A stretch of DNA of 64,000 nucleotides from Nematostella vectensis. Its lineage: Eukaryota; Cnidaria; Anthozoa; Actiniaria; Edwardsiidae. Shown here in pieces: positions 1 to 12,100 of the stretch. The stretch spans positions 4,092,001 to 4,156,000 of the forward strand of contig NC_064038.1 of NCBI RefSeq assembly GCF_932526225.1, in the 5' to 3' direction. Position 1 is the stretch's first letter, and every line of letters starts with the position of its first letter. The translations under genes and the position numbers were made by a program. The notes below the pieces were generated by a model. That model was not told the origin of the DNA and searched no databases. It saw only the letters and a list, made by a program, of their open reading frames with translations.

Positions 1-79
1 TACACTATATAGACCATTTCAAATTAATAAAACACAAAGTGCAAGACCAAGCGGATTCCGCGATCAGATACAGCCTTAC

Positions 80-121
80 CAAATTCATCTTCTTAGAAAC
101 AACCTTGAAAGTGTTTTTCTT
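80..121 (-). CDS. VPS33B: VPS33B exon 19 (last exon inside window)
   Basis: 42 nt, acceptor TTTTTCTGATTCAG, donor GTAAGG. Reads [14 protein letters not shown], matching SNFRAISKKLNL. Vertebrate VPS33B has roughly 30 more residues between exon 18 and this point, which I cannot find in the intervening repeat. Confidence 0.8.
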
Positions 122-3100
122 CTGAATCAGAAAAATTAAACATTGATTATATCAGCAGTGTAGCACCAGGGAGCACAAGTAGATGCAACCAGGAAAATAA
201 CCAGGGGAGTAACAAGGGGAGTAACAAGGGGAGTAACCAGGGGAGTAACAAGGAGAGTAACAAGGGGAGTAACCTGGGGAGTAACAAGGGGAGTAACAAG
301 GGGAGTAACAAGGGGAGTAACCAGGGGAGTACAAGGGGAATACAAGGGGAGTACAAGGGGAGTAACCAGGGGAGTAACAAGGAGAGTAACAAGGGGAGTA
401 ACCAGGGGAGGAACAAGGAGAGTAACAAGGGGAGTAACCTGGGGAGTAACAAGGGGAGTAACCTGGGGAGTAACAAGGGGAGTAACCATGGGAGTAAACA
501 GGGGAGTAATAAGGGGAGTAACAAGGGGAGTAACAAGGGGAGTAACCAGGGGAGTAACAAGGGGATTAACAAGGGGAGTAACCAGGGGAGTAACCAGGGA
601 AGTAACCAGGGGAGTAACAAGGGGAGTAACCAGGGGAGTAACAAGGGAGTAACAAGGGAGTAACAAGGGGAGTAACCAGGGGAGTACCCAGGGGAGTAAC
701 AAGGGGAGTAACCAGGGGAGTAACCAGGGAAGTAACCAGGGGAGTAACAAGGGGAGTAACCAGGGGAGTAACAAGGGAGTAACAAGGGAGTAACAAGGGG
801 AGTAACCAGGGGAGTAACCAGGGGAGTAACCAGGGGAGTAACAAGGGGAGTAACAAGGGGAGTAACAAGGGGAGTAACAAGGGGAGTAACAAGGGGAGTA
901 ACAAGGGGAGTACAAGGGGAGTAACAAGGGAAGTAACAAGGGAAGTAACCAGGGGAGTACAAGGGGAGTAACAAGGGGAGTAACAAGGGGAGTAACAAGG
1001 GGAGTAACAAGGGAAGTTACAAGGGGAGTAACCAGGGGAGTAACCAGGGGAGTAACAAGGGGAGTAACCAGGGGAGTAACAAGGGGAGTAACAAGGGGAG
1101 TAACCAGGGGAGTAACCAGAAGAGTAACAAGGGGAGTAAGAAGGGGAGTAACAAGAAGAGTAACAAGGGGAGTAACCAGGGGAGTAACAAGGGGAGTAAC
1201 AAGGGGAGTACAAGGGGAGCAACAAGGGGAGTAACAAGGGGAGTAACAAGGGGAGTAACAAGGGGAGTAACAAGGGGAGTAACCAGGGGAGTAGCCAGGG
1301 GACTAACAAGGGGAGTAACAAGGGGAGTAACAAGGGGAATAACCAGGAGAGTAACAAGGGGAGTAACAAGGGGAGTAACAAGGAGAGTAACAAGGGGAGT
1401 AACCAGGGGAGTACAAGGGGAGTAACCAGGGGAGTAACCAGGGAAGTAACCAGGGGAGTAACAAGGGGAGTAACCAGGGGAGTAACAAGGGAGTAACAAG
1501 GGGAGTAACCAGGGGAGTAACCAGGGGAGTAAGCAGGGGAGTAACAAGGGGAGTAACAAGGGGAGTAACAAGGGGAGTAACAAGGGGAGTAACAAGGGGA
1601 GTACAAGGGGAGTAACAAGGGGAGTAACCAGGGGAGTAACCAGGGGAGTAACAAGGGGAGTAACCAGGGGAGTAACAAGGGGAGTAACAAGGGGAGTAAC
1701 CAGGGGAGTAACCAGAAGAGTAACAAGGGGAGTAAGAAGGGGAGTAACAAGGGGAGTAACAAGGGGAGTAACCAGGGGAGTAACAAGGGGAGTAACAAGG
1801 GGAGTACAAGGGGAGCAACAAGGGGAGCAACAAGGGGAGTAACAAGGGGAGTAACAAAGGGAGTAACAAGGGGAGTAACCAGGGGAGTAACCAGGGGACT
1901 AACAAGGGGAGTAACAAGGGGAGTAACAAGGGGAATAACCAGGAGAGTAACAAGGGGAGTAACAAGGGGAGTAACAAGGAGAGTAACAAGGGGAGTAACC
2001 AGGGGAGTACAAGGGGAGTAACCAGGGGAGTAACCAGGGAAGTAACCAGGGGAGTAACAAGGGGAGTAACCAGGGGAGTAACAAGGGAGTAACAAGGGGA
2101 GTAACCAGGGGAGTAACCAGGGGAGTAAGCAGGGGAATAACAAGGGGAGTAACAAGGTAGTAACAAGGGGAGTATCAAGGGGAGTAACAAGGGGAGTAAT
2201 AAGGGGAGTAACAAGGGGAGTAACAAGGGGAGTACAAGGGGAGTAACAAGGGAAGTAACCAGGGGAGTACAAGGGGAGTAACAAGGGGAGTAACAAGGGG
2301 AGTAACAAGGGGAGGAACAAGGGAAGTTACAAAGGGAGTAACCAGGGGAGTTACAAGGGGAGTAACCAGGGGAGTAACAAGGGGAGTAACCAGGGGAGTA
2401 ACCAGGAGAGTAACAAGGGGAGTAACAAGGGGAGTAACAAGGGGAATAACCAGGAGAGTAACAAGGGGAGTAACAAGGGGAGTAACAAGGGGAGTAACCA
2501 GGGGAGTAACAAGGGGAGTAACAAGGGGAGTACAAGGGGAGCAACAAGGGGAGTAACAAGGGGAGTAACAAGGGGAGTAACAAGGGGAGTAACAAGGGGA
2601 GTAACCAGGGGAGTAACCAGGGGACTAACAAGGGGAGTAACAAGGGGAGTAACAAGGGGAATAACCAGGGGAGTAACAAGGGGAGTAACAAGGGGAGTAA
2701 CCAGGGGAGTACAAGGGGAGTAACAAGGGGAGTAACCAGGGGAGTAACCAGGGGAGTAACAAGGAGAGTAACAAGGGGAGTACAAGGGGAGTAACAAGGA
2801 GAGTAACCAGGGAAGTAACAAGGGGAGTAACCAGGGGAGTAACAAGGAGAGTAACAAGGGGAGTAACAAGGGGAGTAACAAGGGGAGTAACAAGGGGAGT
2901 AACCAGGGGAGTAACCAGGGGAGTAACAAGGGGAATACAAGGGGAGTAACAAGGGGAGTAACCTGGGGAGTAACAAGGGAAGTACGAGGTGAGTAACAAG
3001 GGGAGTAACAAGGGGAGTAACAAGGGGGGTAACAAGGGGAGTAACAAGGGGAGTACAAGGGGAGTAACAAGGGAAGTAACCAGGGGAGTACAAGGGGAGT

Positions 3101-6100
3101 AACAAGGGGAGTAACAAGGGGAGTACAAGGGGAGTAACAAGGGGAGTAACAAGGGGAGTAACCAGGGGAGTAACAAGGGGAGTAACAAGGGGAGTAACCA
3201 GGGGAGTAACCAGGGGAGTAACAAGGGGAGTAACAAGGGGAGTAACAAGGGGATTAACAAGGGGAGTAACCAGGGGAGTAACCAGGGGAGTAACCAGGGG
3301 AGTAACAAGGGGAGTAACAAGGGGAGTAACAAGGGGATTAACAAGGGGAGTAACCAGGGGAGTAACAAGGGGAGTAACAAGGGAGTAACAAGGGGAGTAA
3401 CAAGGGGAGTAACAAGGGGAGTACAAGGGGAGTAACAAGGGAAGTAACCAGGGGAGTACAAGGGGAGTAACAAGGGGAGTAACAAGGGGAGTAACCAGGG
3501 GAGTAACAAGGGGAGTAACAAGGGGAGTAACAAGGGGAGTAACAAGGGGATTAACAAGGGGAGTAACCAGGGGAGTAACCAGGGGAGGAACAAGGGGAAT
3601 ACAAGGGGAGTAACAAGGGGAGTAACCTGGGGAGTAACAAGGGAAGTACGAGGGGAGTAACAAGGTGAGTAACAAGGGGAGTAACAAGGGGAGTAACCAG
3701 GGGAGTAACCAGGGGAGTAACAAGGGGAGTAACCAGGGGAGTAACCTGGGGAGTAACAAGGGGAGTAACCAGGGGAGTAACAAGGGGAGTAACAAGGGGA
3801 GTAACAAGGGGAGTAACCAGGGGAGTAACAAGGGAGTAACAAGGGGAGTAACCAGGGGAGTAACCAGGGGAGTAACAAGAGGAGTAACAAGGGAGTAACA
3901 AGGGGAGTAACAAGGGGAGTAACAAGGGGAGTAACAAGGGGAGTACAAGGGGAGTAACAAGGGAAGTAACCAGGGGAGTACAAGGGGAGTAACAAGGGGA
4001 GTAACCAGGGGAGTAACAAGGGGAGTAACAAGGGGAGTAACCAGGGGAGTAACCAGGAGAGTAACAAGGGGAGTAACAAGGGGAGTGACAAGGGGAGTAA
4101 CAAGGGGAGTAACCAGGGGAGTAACAAGGGGAGTAACAAGGGGAGTACAAGGGGAGCAACAAGGGGAGTAACAAGGGGAGTAACAAGGGGAGTAACAAGG
4201 GGAGTAACCAGGGGAGTAACCAGGGGACTAACAAGGGGAGTAACAAGGGGAGTAACCAGGGGAGTAACCAGGGGACTAACAAGGGGAGTAACAAGGGGAA
4301 TAACCAGGAGAGTAACAAGGGGAGTAACAAGGGGAGTAACAAGGAGAGTAACAAGGGGAGTAACAAGGGGAGTACCCAGGGGAGTACAAGGGGAGTAACC
4401 AGGGGAGTAACAAGGGGAGTAACCAGGGGAGTAACCAGGGGAGTAACAAGGAGAGTAACAAGGGGAGTAACCAGGGGAGTAACAAGGGGAGTAACAAGGG
4501 GAGTAACAAGGGGAGTAACAAGGGGAGTAAGCAGGGGAGTAACAAGGGGAGTAACCAGGGGAGTAACCAGGAGAGTAAGCAGGGGAGTGACCAGGGAAGT
4601 AACAAGGGAGTAACAAGGGGAGTAACCAGGGGAGTAACAAGGGGAGTAACCAGGGGAGTAACCAGGGGAGTAACCAGGGAAGTAACCAGGGGAGTAACAA
4701 GGGGAGTAACCAGGGGAGTAACAAGGGAGTAACAAGGGGAGTAACCAGGGGAGTAACCAGGGGAGTAACAAGGGGAGTAACAAGGGGAGTAACAAGGGGA
4801 GTACAAGGGGAGTAACAAGGGAAGTAACCAGGGGAGTACAAGGGGAGTAACAAGGGGAGTAACCAGGGGAGTAACAAGGGGAGTAACAAGGGGAGTAACA
4901 AGGGGAGTAACAAGGGGATTAACAAGGGGAGTAACCAGGGGAGTAACCAGGGGAGTAACAAGGGGAATACAAGGGGAGTAACAAGGGGAGTAACCTGGGG
5001 AGTAACAAGGGAAGTACGAGGGGAGTAACAAGGGGAGTAACCAGGGGAGTAACCAGGGGAGTAACAAGGGGAGTAACCAGGGGAGTAACCTGGGGAGTAA
5101 CAAGGGGAGTAACCAGGGGACTAACAAGGGGAGTAACAAGGGGAGTAACAAGGGGAGTAACCAGGGGAGTAACAAGGGAGTAACAAGGGGAGTAACCAGG
5201 GGAGTAACCAGGGGAGTAACAAGGGGAGTAACAAGGGAGTAACAAGGGGAGTAACAAGGGGAGTAACAAGGGGAGTAACAAGGGGAGTAACAAGGGGAGT
5301 ACAAGGGGAGTAACAAGGGAAGTAACCAGGGGAGTACAAGGGGAGTAACAAGGGGAGTAACAAGGGGAGTAACAAGGGGAGTAACAAGGGAAGTTACAAG
5401 GGGAGTAACCAGGGGAGTAACAAGGGGAGTAACCAGGGGAGTAACCAGGGGAGTAACAAGGGGAGTAACCAGGGGAGTAACCAGGAGAGTAACAAGGGGA
5501 GTAACAAGGGAAGTAACAAGGGGAGCAACAAGGGGAGTAACCAGGGGAGTAACAAGGGGAGTAACAAGGGGAGTACAAGGGGAGCAACAAGGGGAGTAAC
5601 AAGGGGAGTAACAAGGGGAGTAACAAGGGGAGTAACCAGGGGAGTAACCAGGGGACTAACAAGGGGAGTAACCAGGGGAGTGCAAGGGGAGTAACAAGGG
5701 GAGTAACAAGGGGAGTAACAAGGGGAGTAACCAGGGGACTAACAAGGGGAGTAACAAGGGGAGTAACAAGGGGAATAACCAGGGGAGTAACAAGGGGAGT
5801 AACAAGGGGAGTAACAAGGGGAGTACAAGGGGAGTACAAGGGGAGTAACAAGGGGAGTAACCAGGAGAGTAACAAGGGGAGTACAAGGGGAGTAACAAGG
5901 GGAGTAACAAGGGGAGTAACAAGGGGAGTAACCAGGGGAGTAACCAGGGGACTAACAAGGGGAGTAACCAGGGGAGTGCAAGGGGAGTAACAAGGGGAGT
6001 AACAAGGGGAGTAACAAGGGGAGTAACCAGGGGACTAACAAGGGGAGTAACAAGGGGAGTAACAAGGGGAATAACCAGGGGAGTAACAAGGGGAGTAACA

Positions 6101-9100
6101 AGGGGAGTAACAAGGGGAGTACAAGGGGAGTACAAGGGGAGTACAAGGGGAGTAACAAGGGGAGTAACAAGGGGAGTAACAAGGGGAGTACAAGGGGAGT
6201 ACAAGGGGAGTACAAGGGGAGTAACAAGGGGAGTAACAAGTAACAAGAGTAACAAGGGGAGTACAAGGGGAGTAACAAGGGGAGTAACAAGGGGAATAAC
6301 CAGGGGAGTAACAAGGGGAGTAACAAGGGGAGTAACAAGGGGAGTACAAGGGGAGTACAAGGGGAGTACAAGGGGAGTAACAAGGGGAGTAACCAGGAGA
6401 GTAACAAGGGGAGTACAAGGGGAGTAACAAGGGGAGTAACAAGGGTGCCAGGTGCCAAGGGAAAAAGGTGAAGTTACTCACATCAGTTTCTGTGAATAAT
6501 CCAAGCTGTCTGAGGTTCCCAAAAGTGACCATGTGCTCAAAGCCATAACTCTAGAAAACATTGATATTTGAAACTTTTTCAATGAAAAAAAACAAAGCTC
6601 AAGTAATTGTCATGCCATACCAGTCACATCACGTGACAATACCACTTGACAATACCATCTTGACATGTTATGTCATGCAATACCATACCGTCAGTTGAGA
6701 CGTCATGACACACAATGTAACAACGAAACGTCACATTGCTTCACACTTCATATCATACCATATTATGTTATGCCTTAGATTAAGTCATGTGTCGTCATTT
6801 TCACAACACGTAATATCCTGTCGCAAATTAGTGTAACGTCATGTCAAATATGTCCCGTAATATTGTATCGCTATGCACCACATTTGGCAAGTCATGTCAT
6901 CTATGCAGCTTACATGTAAATAATGGGTCTTCAAGGTCTTGTACAACTTGGGATCAATTCCTGTTAAACAAAGCACACAAACGAAAAATCAGGTGTCAGG
7001 TGCAAGCCTGTTTACTCAAGCCAAACGTACCCCCATGTGTCAGACTTACCCCCGTGTGTCAGACTTACCCCCATGTGTCAGACTTACCCCCATGTGTCAG
7101 ACTTACCCCCATGTGCCAGACTTACTCCTGTGTCAGACTTACCCCCATGTGTCAGACTTACCCCCTTGTGTCAGACTTACCCCCATGTGTCAGACTTATC
7201 CCCATGTGTCAGACTTATCCCCATGTGTCAGACTTATCCCCATGTGTCAGACTTATCCCTGTCTGTCAGACTTACCCCCATGTGTCAGACTTACTCCCAT
7301 GTGTCAGACTTCCCCCATGTGTCAGACTTATCCCCATGTGTCAGACTTACCCCCATGTGTCAGACTTATCCCCATGTGTCAGACTTACCCCTATGTGTCA
7401 GACTTAGCCCCATGTGTCAGACTTACCCCCATGTGTCAGACTTACCCCCATGTGTCAGACTTACCCCCATGTGTCAGACTTACCCCCATGTGTCAGACTT
7501 ACCCCCATGTGTCAGACTTACTCCCATGTGTCAGACTTACTCCCATGTGTCAGACTTATCCCCATGTGTCAGACTTACCCCCATGTGTCAGACTTACTCC
7601 CATGTGTCAGACTTACCCCCATGTGTCAGACTTACCCCCATGTGTCAGACTTACCCCCATGTGTCAGACTTACTCCCATGTGTCAGACTTACCCCCATGT
7701 GTCAGACTTACCCCCATGTGTCAGACTTACTCCCATGTGTCAGACTTACCCCCATGTGTCAGACTTACCCCCATGTGTCAGACTTACCCCCATGTGTCAG
7801 ACTTATCCCCATGTGTCAGACTTACCCCCATGTGTCAGACTTACTCCCATGTGTCAGACTTACCCCCATGTGTCAGACTTACCCCCATGTGTCAGACTTA
7901 CCCCCATGTGTCAGACTTACCCCCATGTGTCAGACTTATCCCCATGTGTCAGAAATACCCCCATGTGTCAGACTTACCCCCATGTGTCAGACTTACCCCC
8001 ATGTGCCAGACTTACCCCCATGTGTCAGACTTATCCCCATGTGTCAGACTTACCCCCATGTGTCAGACTTACTCCCATGTGCCAGACTTACCCCCATGTG
8101 TCAGACTTATCCCCATGTGTCAGACTTACCTCCATGTGTCAGCGAGAGCAAACAAAGCAGCCGCAAACCATTGACGCTAGGAAACTGGAAAGACATCAAA
8201 GTATACTTAGACATTGTATCTTATACATAGTTTCATTCATGCTTGAATACATCAAAACATGAAAAGAATGACTAAATAGCAATGGTTTAACAATTTAAAA
8301 AACTTTGATAAACACAATCCATTTTTAGATGCTAAGGTTCCACCAGATTTATCGATTATCGAAAATACCTGTCTCATGAGGTACTGCTCAAGGTAATCAA
8401 TAGTCTCTTTGTTGTCTACCAACTCAAGGAGCTCTAGAAAAAAGCAAACAGGGAGTAATGAGACGGTACACCCAGCAGAGTTATAAACGTTGAAATTTTG
8501 TACAGAGGAAACAAAACGTCGTATAGCCAGAAACAGGCTGGCATTGTTTAGTATGGGCTTAAAATAAGAAGTTGCAGTAAGAGTTGTAATAAGAGATACA
8601 CAGTTACGTATCTGTTCTTACCATGTTCAGTGTGCAACTGCTTTTCAAAGTCTTCGTGAGCTTTTTTCTTGAGAACCACTTCGCAAGCACCAATATCTGG
8701 TGACATTTTAAACCCTGTTATAAGGACATATGATATATCGTGGTGTGGTAGCGATTTTTGTTAGTGGTGATTTTGATTTTGTAGTGGCGATGAAGATGAT
8801 GATAGTGATGTGATAGTGACGATGACTGTGCTGATGATGGTGATAGCAGTGATGATGCTGGTGATGACGGTTGTGGTGTTAGTGATGATAGTGGTGGTGG
8901 TGATGATAGTAAAAATGATGGTGTTGATGATGATGGAGGTGGTGATGATGATGATGATAATGGTGGTGATGATAGTAAAAATGATGGTGTTGATGATGCT
9001 GGAGGTGGTGATGATGATGATGATAATGGTGGTGATGATGATGGTGGTGATGATGGTGGTGATGGAGGTGTTGGTTGTATGTCCATAGTGATGATGATGA

Positions 9101-12100
9101 TGATGATGATGATGGAGATGGTGGTGATGATGGTGGTGAAGATGGTTATGATGATGATGGTGTTGATGGTGGGATGATGATGGTGGTGATGATGATGGTG
9201 GTGATGATGGTGGTGATAATGGTGATGATAGTAGTAATGATGGTGTTGGTGATGATGGTGGTGATGGAAGTGTTGGTTGTATGTCCATGGTGATGATGAT
9301 GGAGACGGTGGTGATGATGATGGTGATGATGATGGTAGTGGTGTTGGGATGATGATGGTGATGATGGTGGTGGTATATGGATGGTGGTAGTGGCGATGAT
9401 GATGATGATGCTGATGATGTTGGTAGGGATGTGGTAGTCATGATGACAGTAGTGATGATGGTCATGGTAGTGCTGTTGGTAATAGTAATGATGGTGGTGA
9501 TGGTGGTGATGATAATGATGATGGTGTAGTGATGATGGTGGTGATGGTGGTGGAAGTGGTGGTGGTATATGGATGGTGGTAGTGGTGATAATGCTGATGA
9601 TGGTGGTAGGGATGTGGTAGTGATGATGACGGTAGTGATGATGGTGGTGGTGGTAGTGATGTTGATGATAGCAGTTGTTATGGTGGTGATGATGGTCATG
9701 GTAGCGCTGTTGATAATAGTAATGATGGTGTTGGTGATGATGGTGGCAGCATGGTCATAGCGGTGGTGATAATAGATATATCGATGATGGCAATGTAAGC
9801 GTCATTGCTTTGATTGATAATCTATTATTGATGTTAGAATTTGAGAAAAAAGCTTTCATCGCTGGTCCAAACGATGGCTAGAATGAAAGCATTTCCTATT
9901 TGATACGTACGTAATGCCAGCGACTTGTGTTGTTGCCGTAGAGCACTCAGCTCTGTTGAGACAAAATTCTTCATATCCGAAACAGACGACAGGTTATGTC
10001 TTTTCTGCAAAACAAAGTAACAGAAGCATAAATCCTCGATCAAACGGGAATGAGAGTTGATCAAACGGGAATGAGAGTTGATCAAACGGAAATGAGAGTT
10101 GATCAAACGGGAATGAGAGTTGATCAAACGGGAATGAGAGTTGATCAAACGGGAATGAGAGTTGATCAAACGGGAATGAGAGTTGATCAAACGGGAATGA
10201 GAGTTGATCAAACGGGAATGAGAGTTGATCAAACGGGAATGAGAGTTGATCGAACGGGAATGAGAGTTGATCGAACGGGAATGAGAGTTGATCAAACGGG
10301 AATGAGAGTTGATCAAACGGGAATGAGAGTTGATCAAACGGGAATGAGAGTTGATCAAACGGGAATGAGAGTTGATCAAACGGGAATGAGAGTTGATCAA
10401 ACGGGAATGAGAGTTGATCAAACGGGAATGAGAGTTGATCAAACGAGAATGAGAGTTGATCAAACGGGAATGAGAGTTGATCAAACGGGAATGAGAGTCG
10501 ATCAAACGGGAATGAGAGTCGATCAAACGGGAATGAGAGTCGATCAAACGGGAATGAGAGTCGATCAAACGGGAATGAGAGTCGATCAAACGGGAATGAG
10601 AGTCGATCAAACGGGAATGAGAGTCGATCAAACGGGAATGAGAGTCGATCAAACGGGAATGAGAGTCGATCAAACGGGAATGAGAGTCGATCAAACGGGA
10701 ATGAGAGTCGATCAAACGGGAATGAGAGTCGATCAAACGGGAATGAGAGTCGATCAAACGGGAATGAGAGTCGATCAAACGGGAATGAGAGTCGATCAAA
10801 CGGGAATGAGAGTCGATCAAACGGGAATGAGAGTCGATCAAACGGGAATGAGAGTCGATCAAACGGGAATGAGAGTCGATCAAACGGGAATGAGAGTCGA
10901 TCAAACGGGAATGAGAGTCGATCAAACGGGAATGAGAGTCGATCAAACGGGAATGAGAGTTGATCAAACGGGAATGAGAGTTGATCAAACGGGAATGAGA
11001 GTTGATCAAACGGGAATGAGAGTTGATCAAACGGGAATGAGAGTTGATCAAACGGGAATGAGAGTTGATCAAACGGGAATGAGAGTTGATCAAACGGGAG
11101 CAACCCTCAACAACCCTCATATCAAAATTGAAGTCAAAGTGGATTAGAGTCGATAAGAGTTGATGAGAGAGCATGAGTTAAAGTGGATTAGAGTCGATAA
11201 GAGTTGATGAGAGAGCATGAGTTAAAGTGGATTAGAGTCGATAAGAGTTGATGAGAGAGCATGAGTTAAAGTGGATTAGAGTCGATAAGAGTTGATGAGA
11301 GAGCATGAGTTAAAGTGGATTAGAGTCGATAAGAGTTGATGAGAGAGCATGAGTGTTCATAGTCAAACGGTCAAAAAAAAGTCAGTGTCAAATCAATTGT
11401 CAAAATTATTACAGTCATACCGTTATGTTATTCCCCCCTTCCCCCCTTTCTCATTTTGGCCTGAAATGCCATGATTCCTCAATCCATTTCCTTACATCAT
11501 ATCCTGACTGTAATGATATGGCCTTTTGTCTTAGATATGTGAACACATTGGAGAAGTGCCGGTCGCGGATATCACAAAACACCTGAAGAAAAAACATAAG
11601 AATAAAAATACGTCAGGGGAGAGCCAGGAGAGGAAACTGCCAAAAGTAGCCTTCATAAGACATGTTTTTTTTTTTTTAGGTAAAGAGAACAATGTTACTT
11701 ACTTCATCCTGTGAACCCAAAAGCATTTTCAATGGTTGTTCTTTACCGGTTACTTCTGGGCCGAACTCTATAAACCCTGTGACAAGAGAGAGGTGGGGGG
11801 TAAATAACATAATTTGATAAATGGAACATGTCTGTGAAGAGCCTCAAAAAGCGAGTATGTGTGTGTATAGGGGGGGGGGGCTGAGCTATATCTCTCTTTT
11901 TCTTCTACCTCACTACCTCACGGCAGCACATACATTACTTGCTTGCTAGTACCATATCAAGAGAACATCGTACCAGAAACATAGCCAGGGTTGGGCATTT
12001 TGAGCATTAGCTCTTTCTCCTTAACAAAAATGGGATAAGGTTTGAAACATCAGCAAAAATACTACTTTAGTGATTTCAACTTGTATTGATTTATTTCCCT

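Noticed and set aside
566-4961. Very long low-complexity ORFs (up to 885 codons) in the 12-bp array
   Set aside because: They follow from a 12-bp period without stops; overlapping frames are equally open and the array lies in a VPS33B intron.
6841-8262. [16 protein letters not shown] repeat proteins on the plus strand
   Set aside because: A 19-bp repeat gives the same 19-residue cycle in all three frames; the DNA is the antisense of a splice-site array.
9994-11174. SHSRLID, FPFDRLS and MRVDQTG repeat proteins over the 21-bp array
   Set aside because: Open in many frames because the period is 21; only the short DMKNFVS part at 9911-10004 is real exon.
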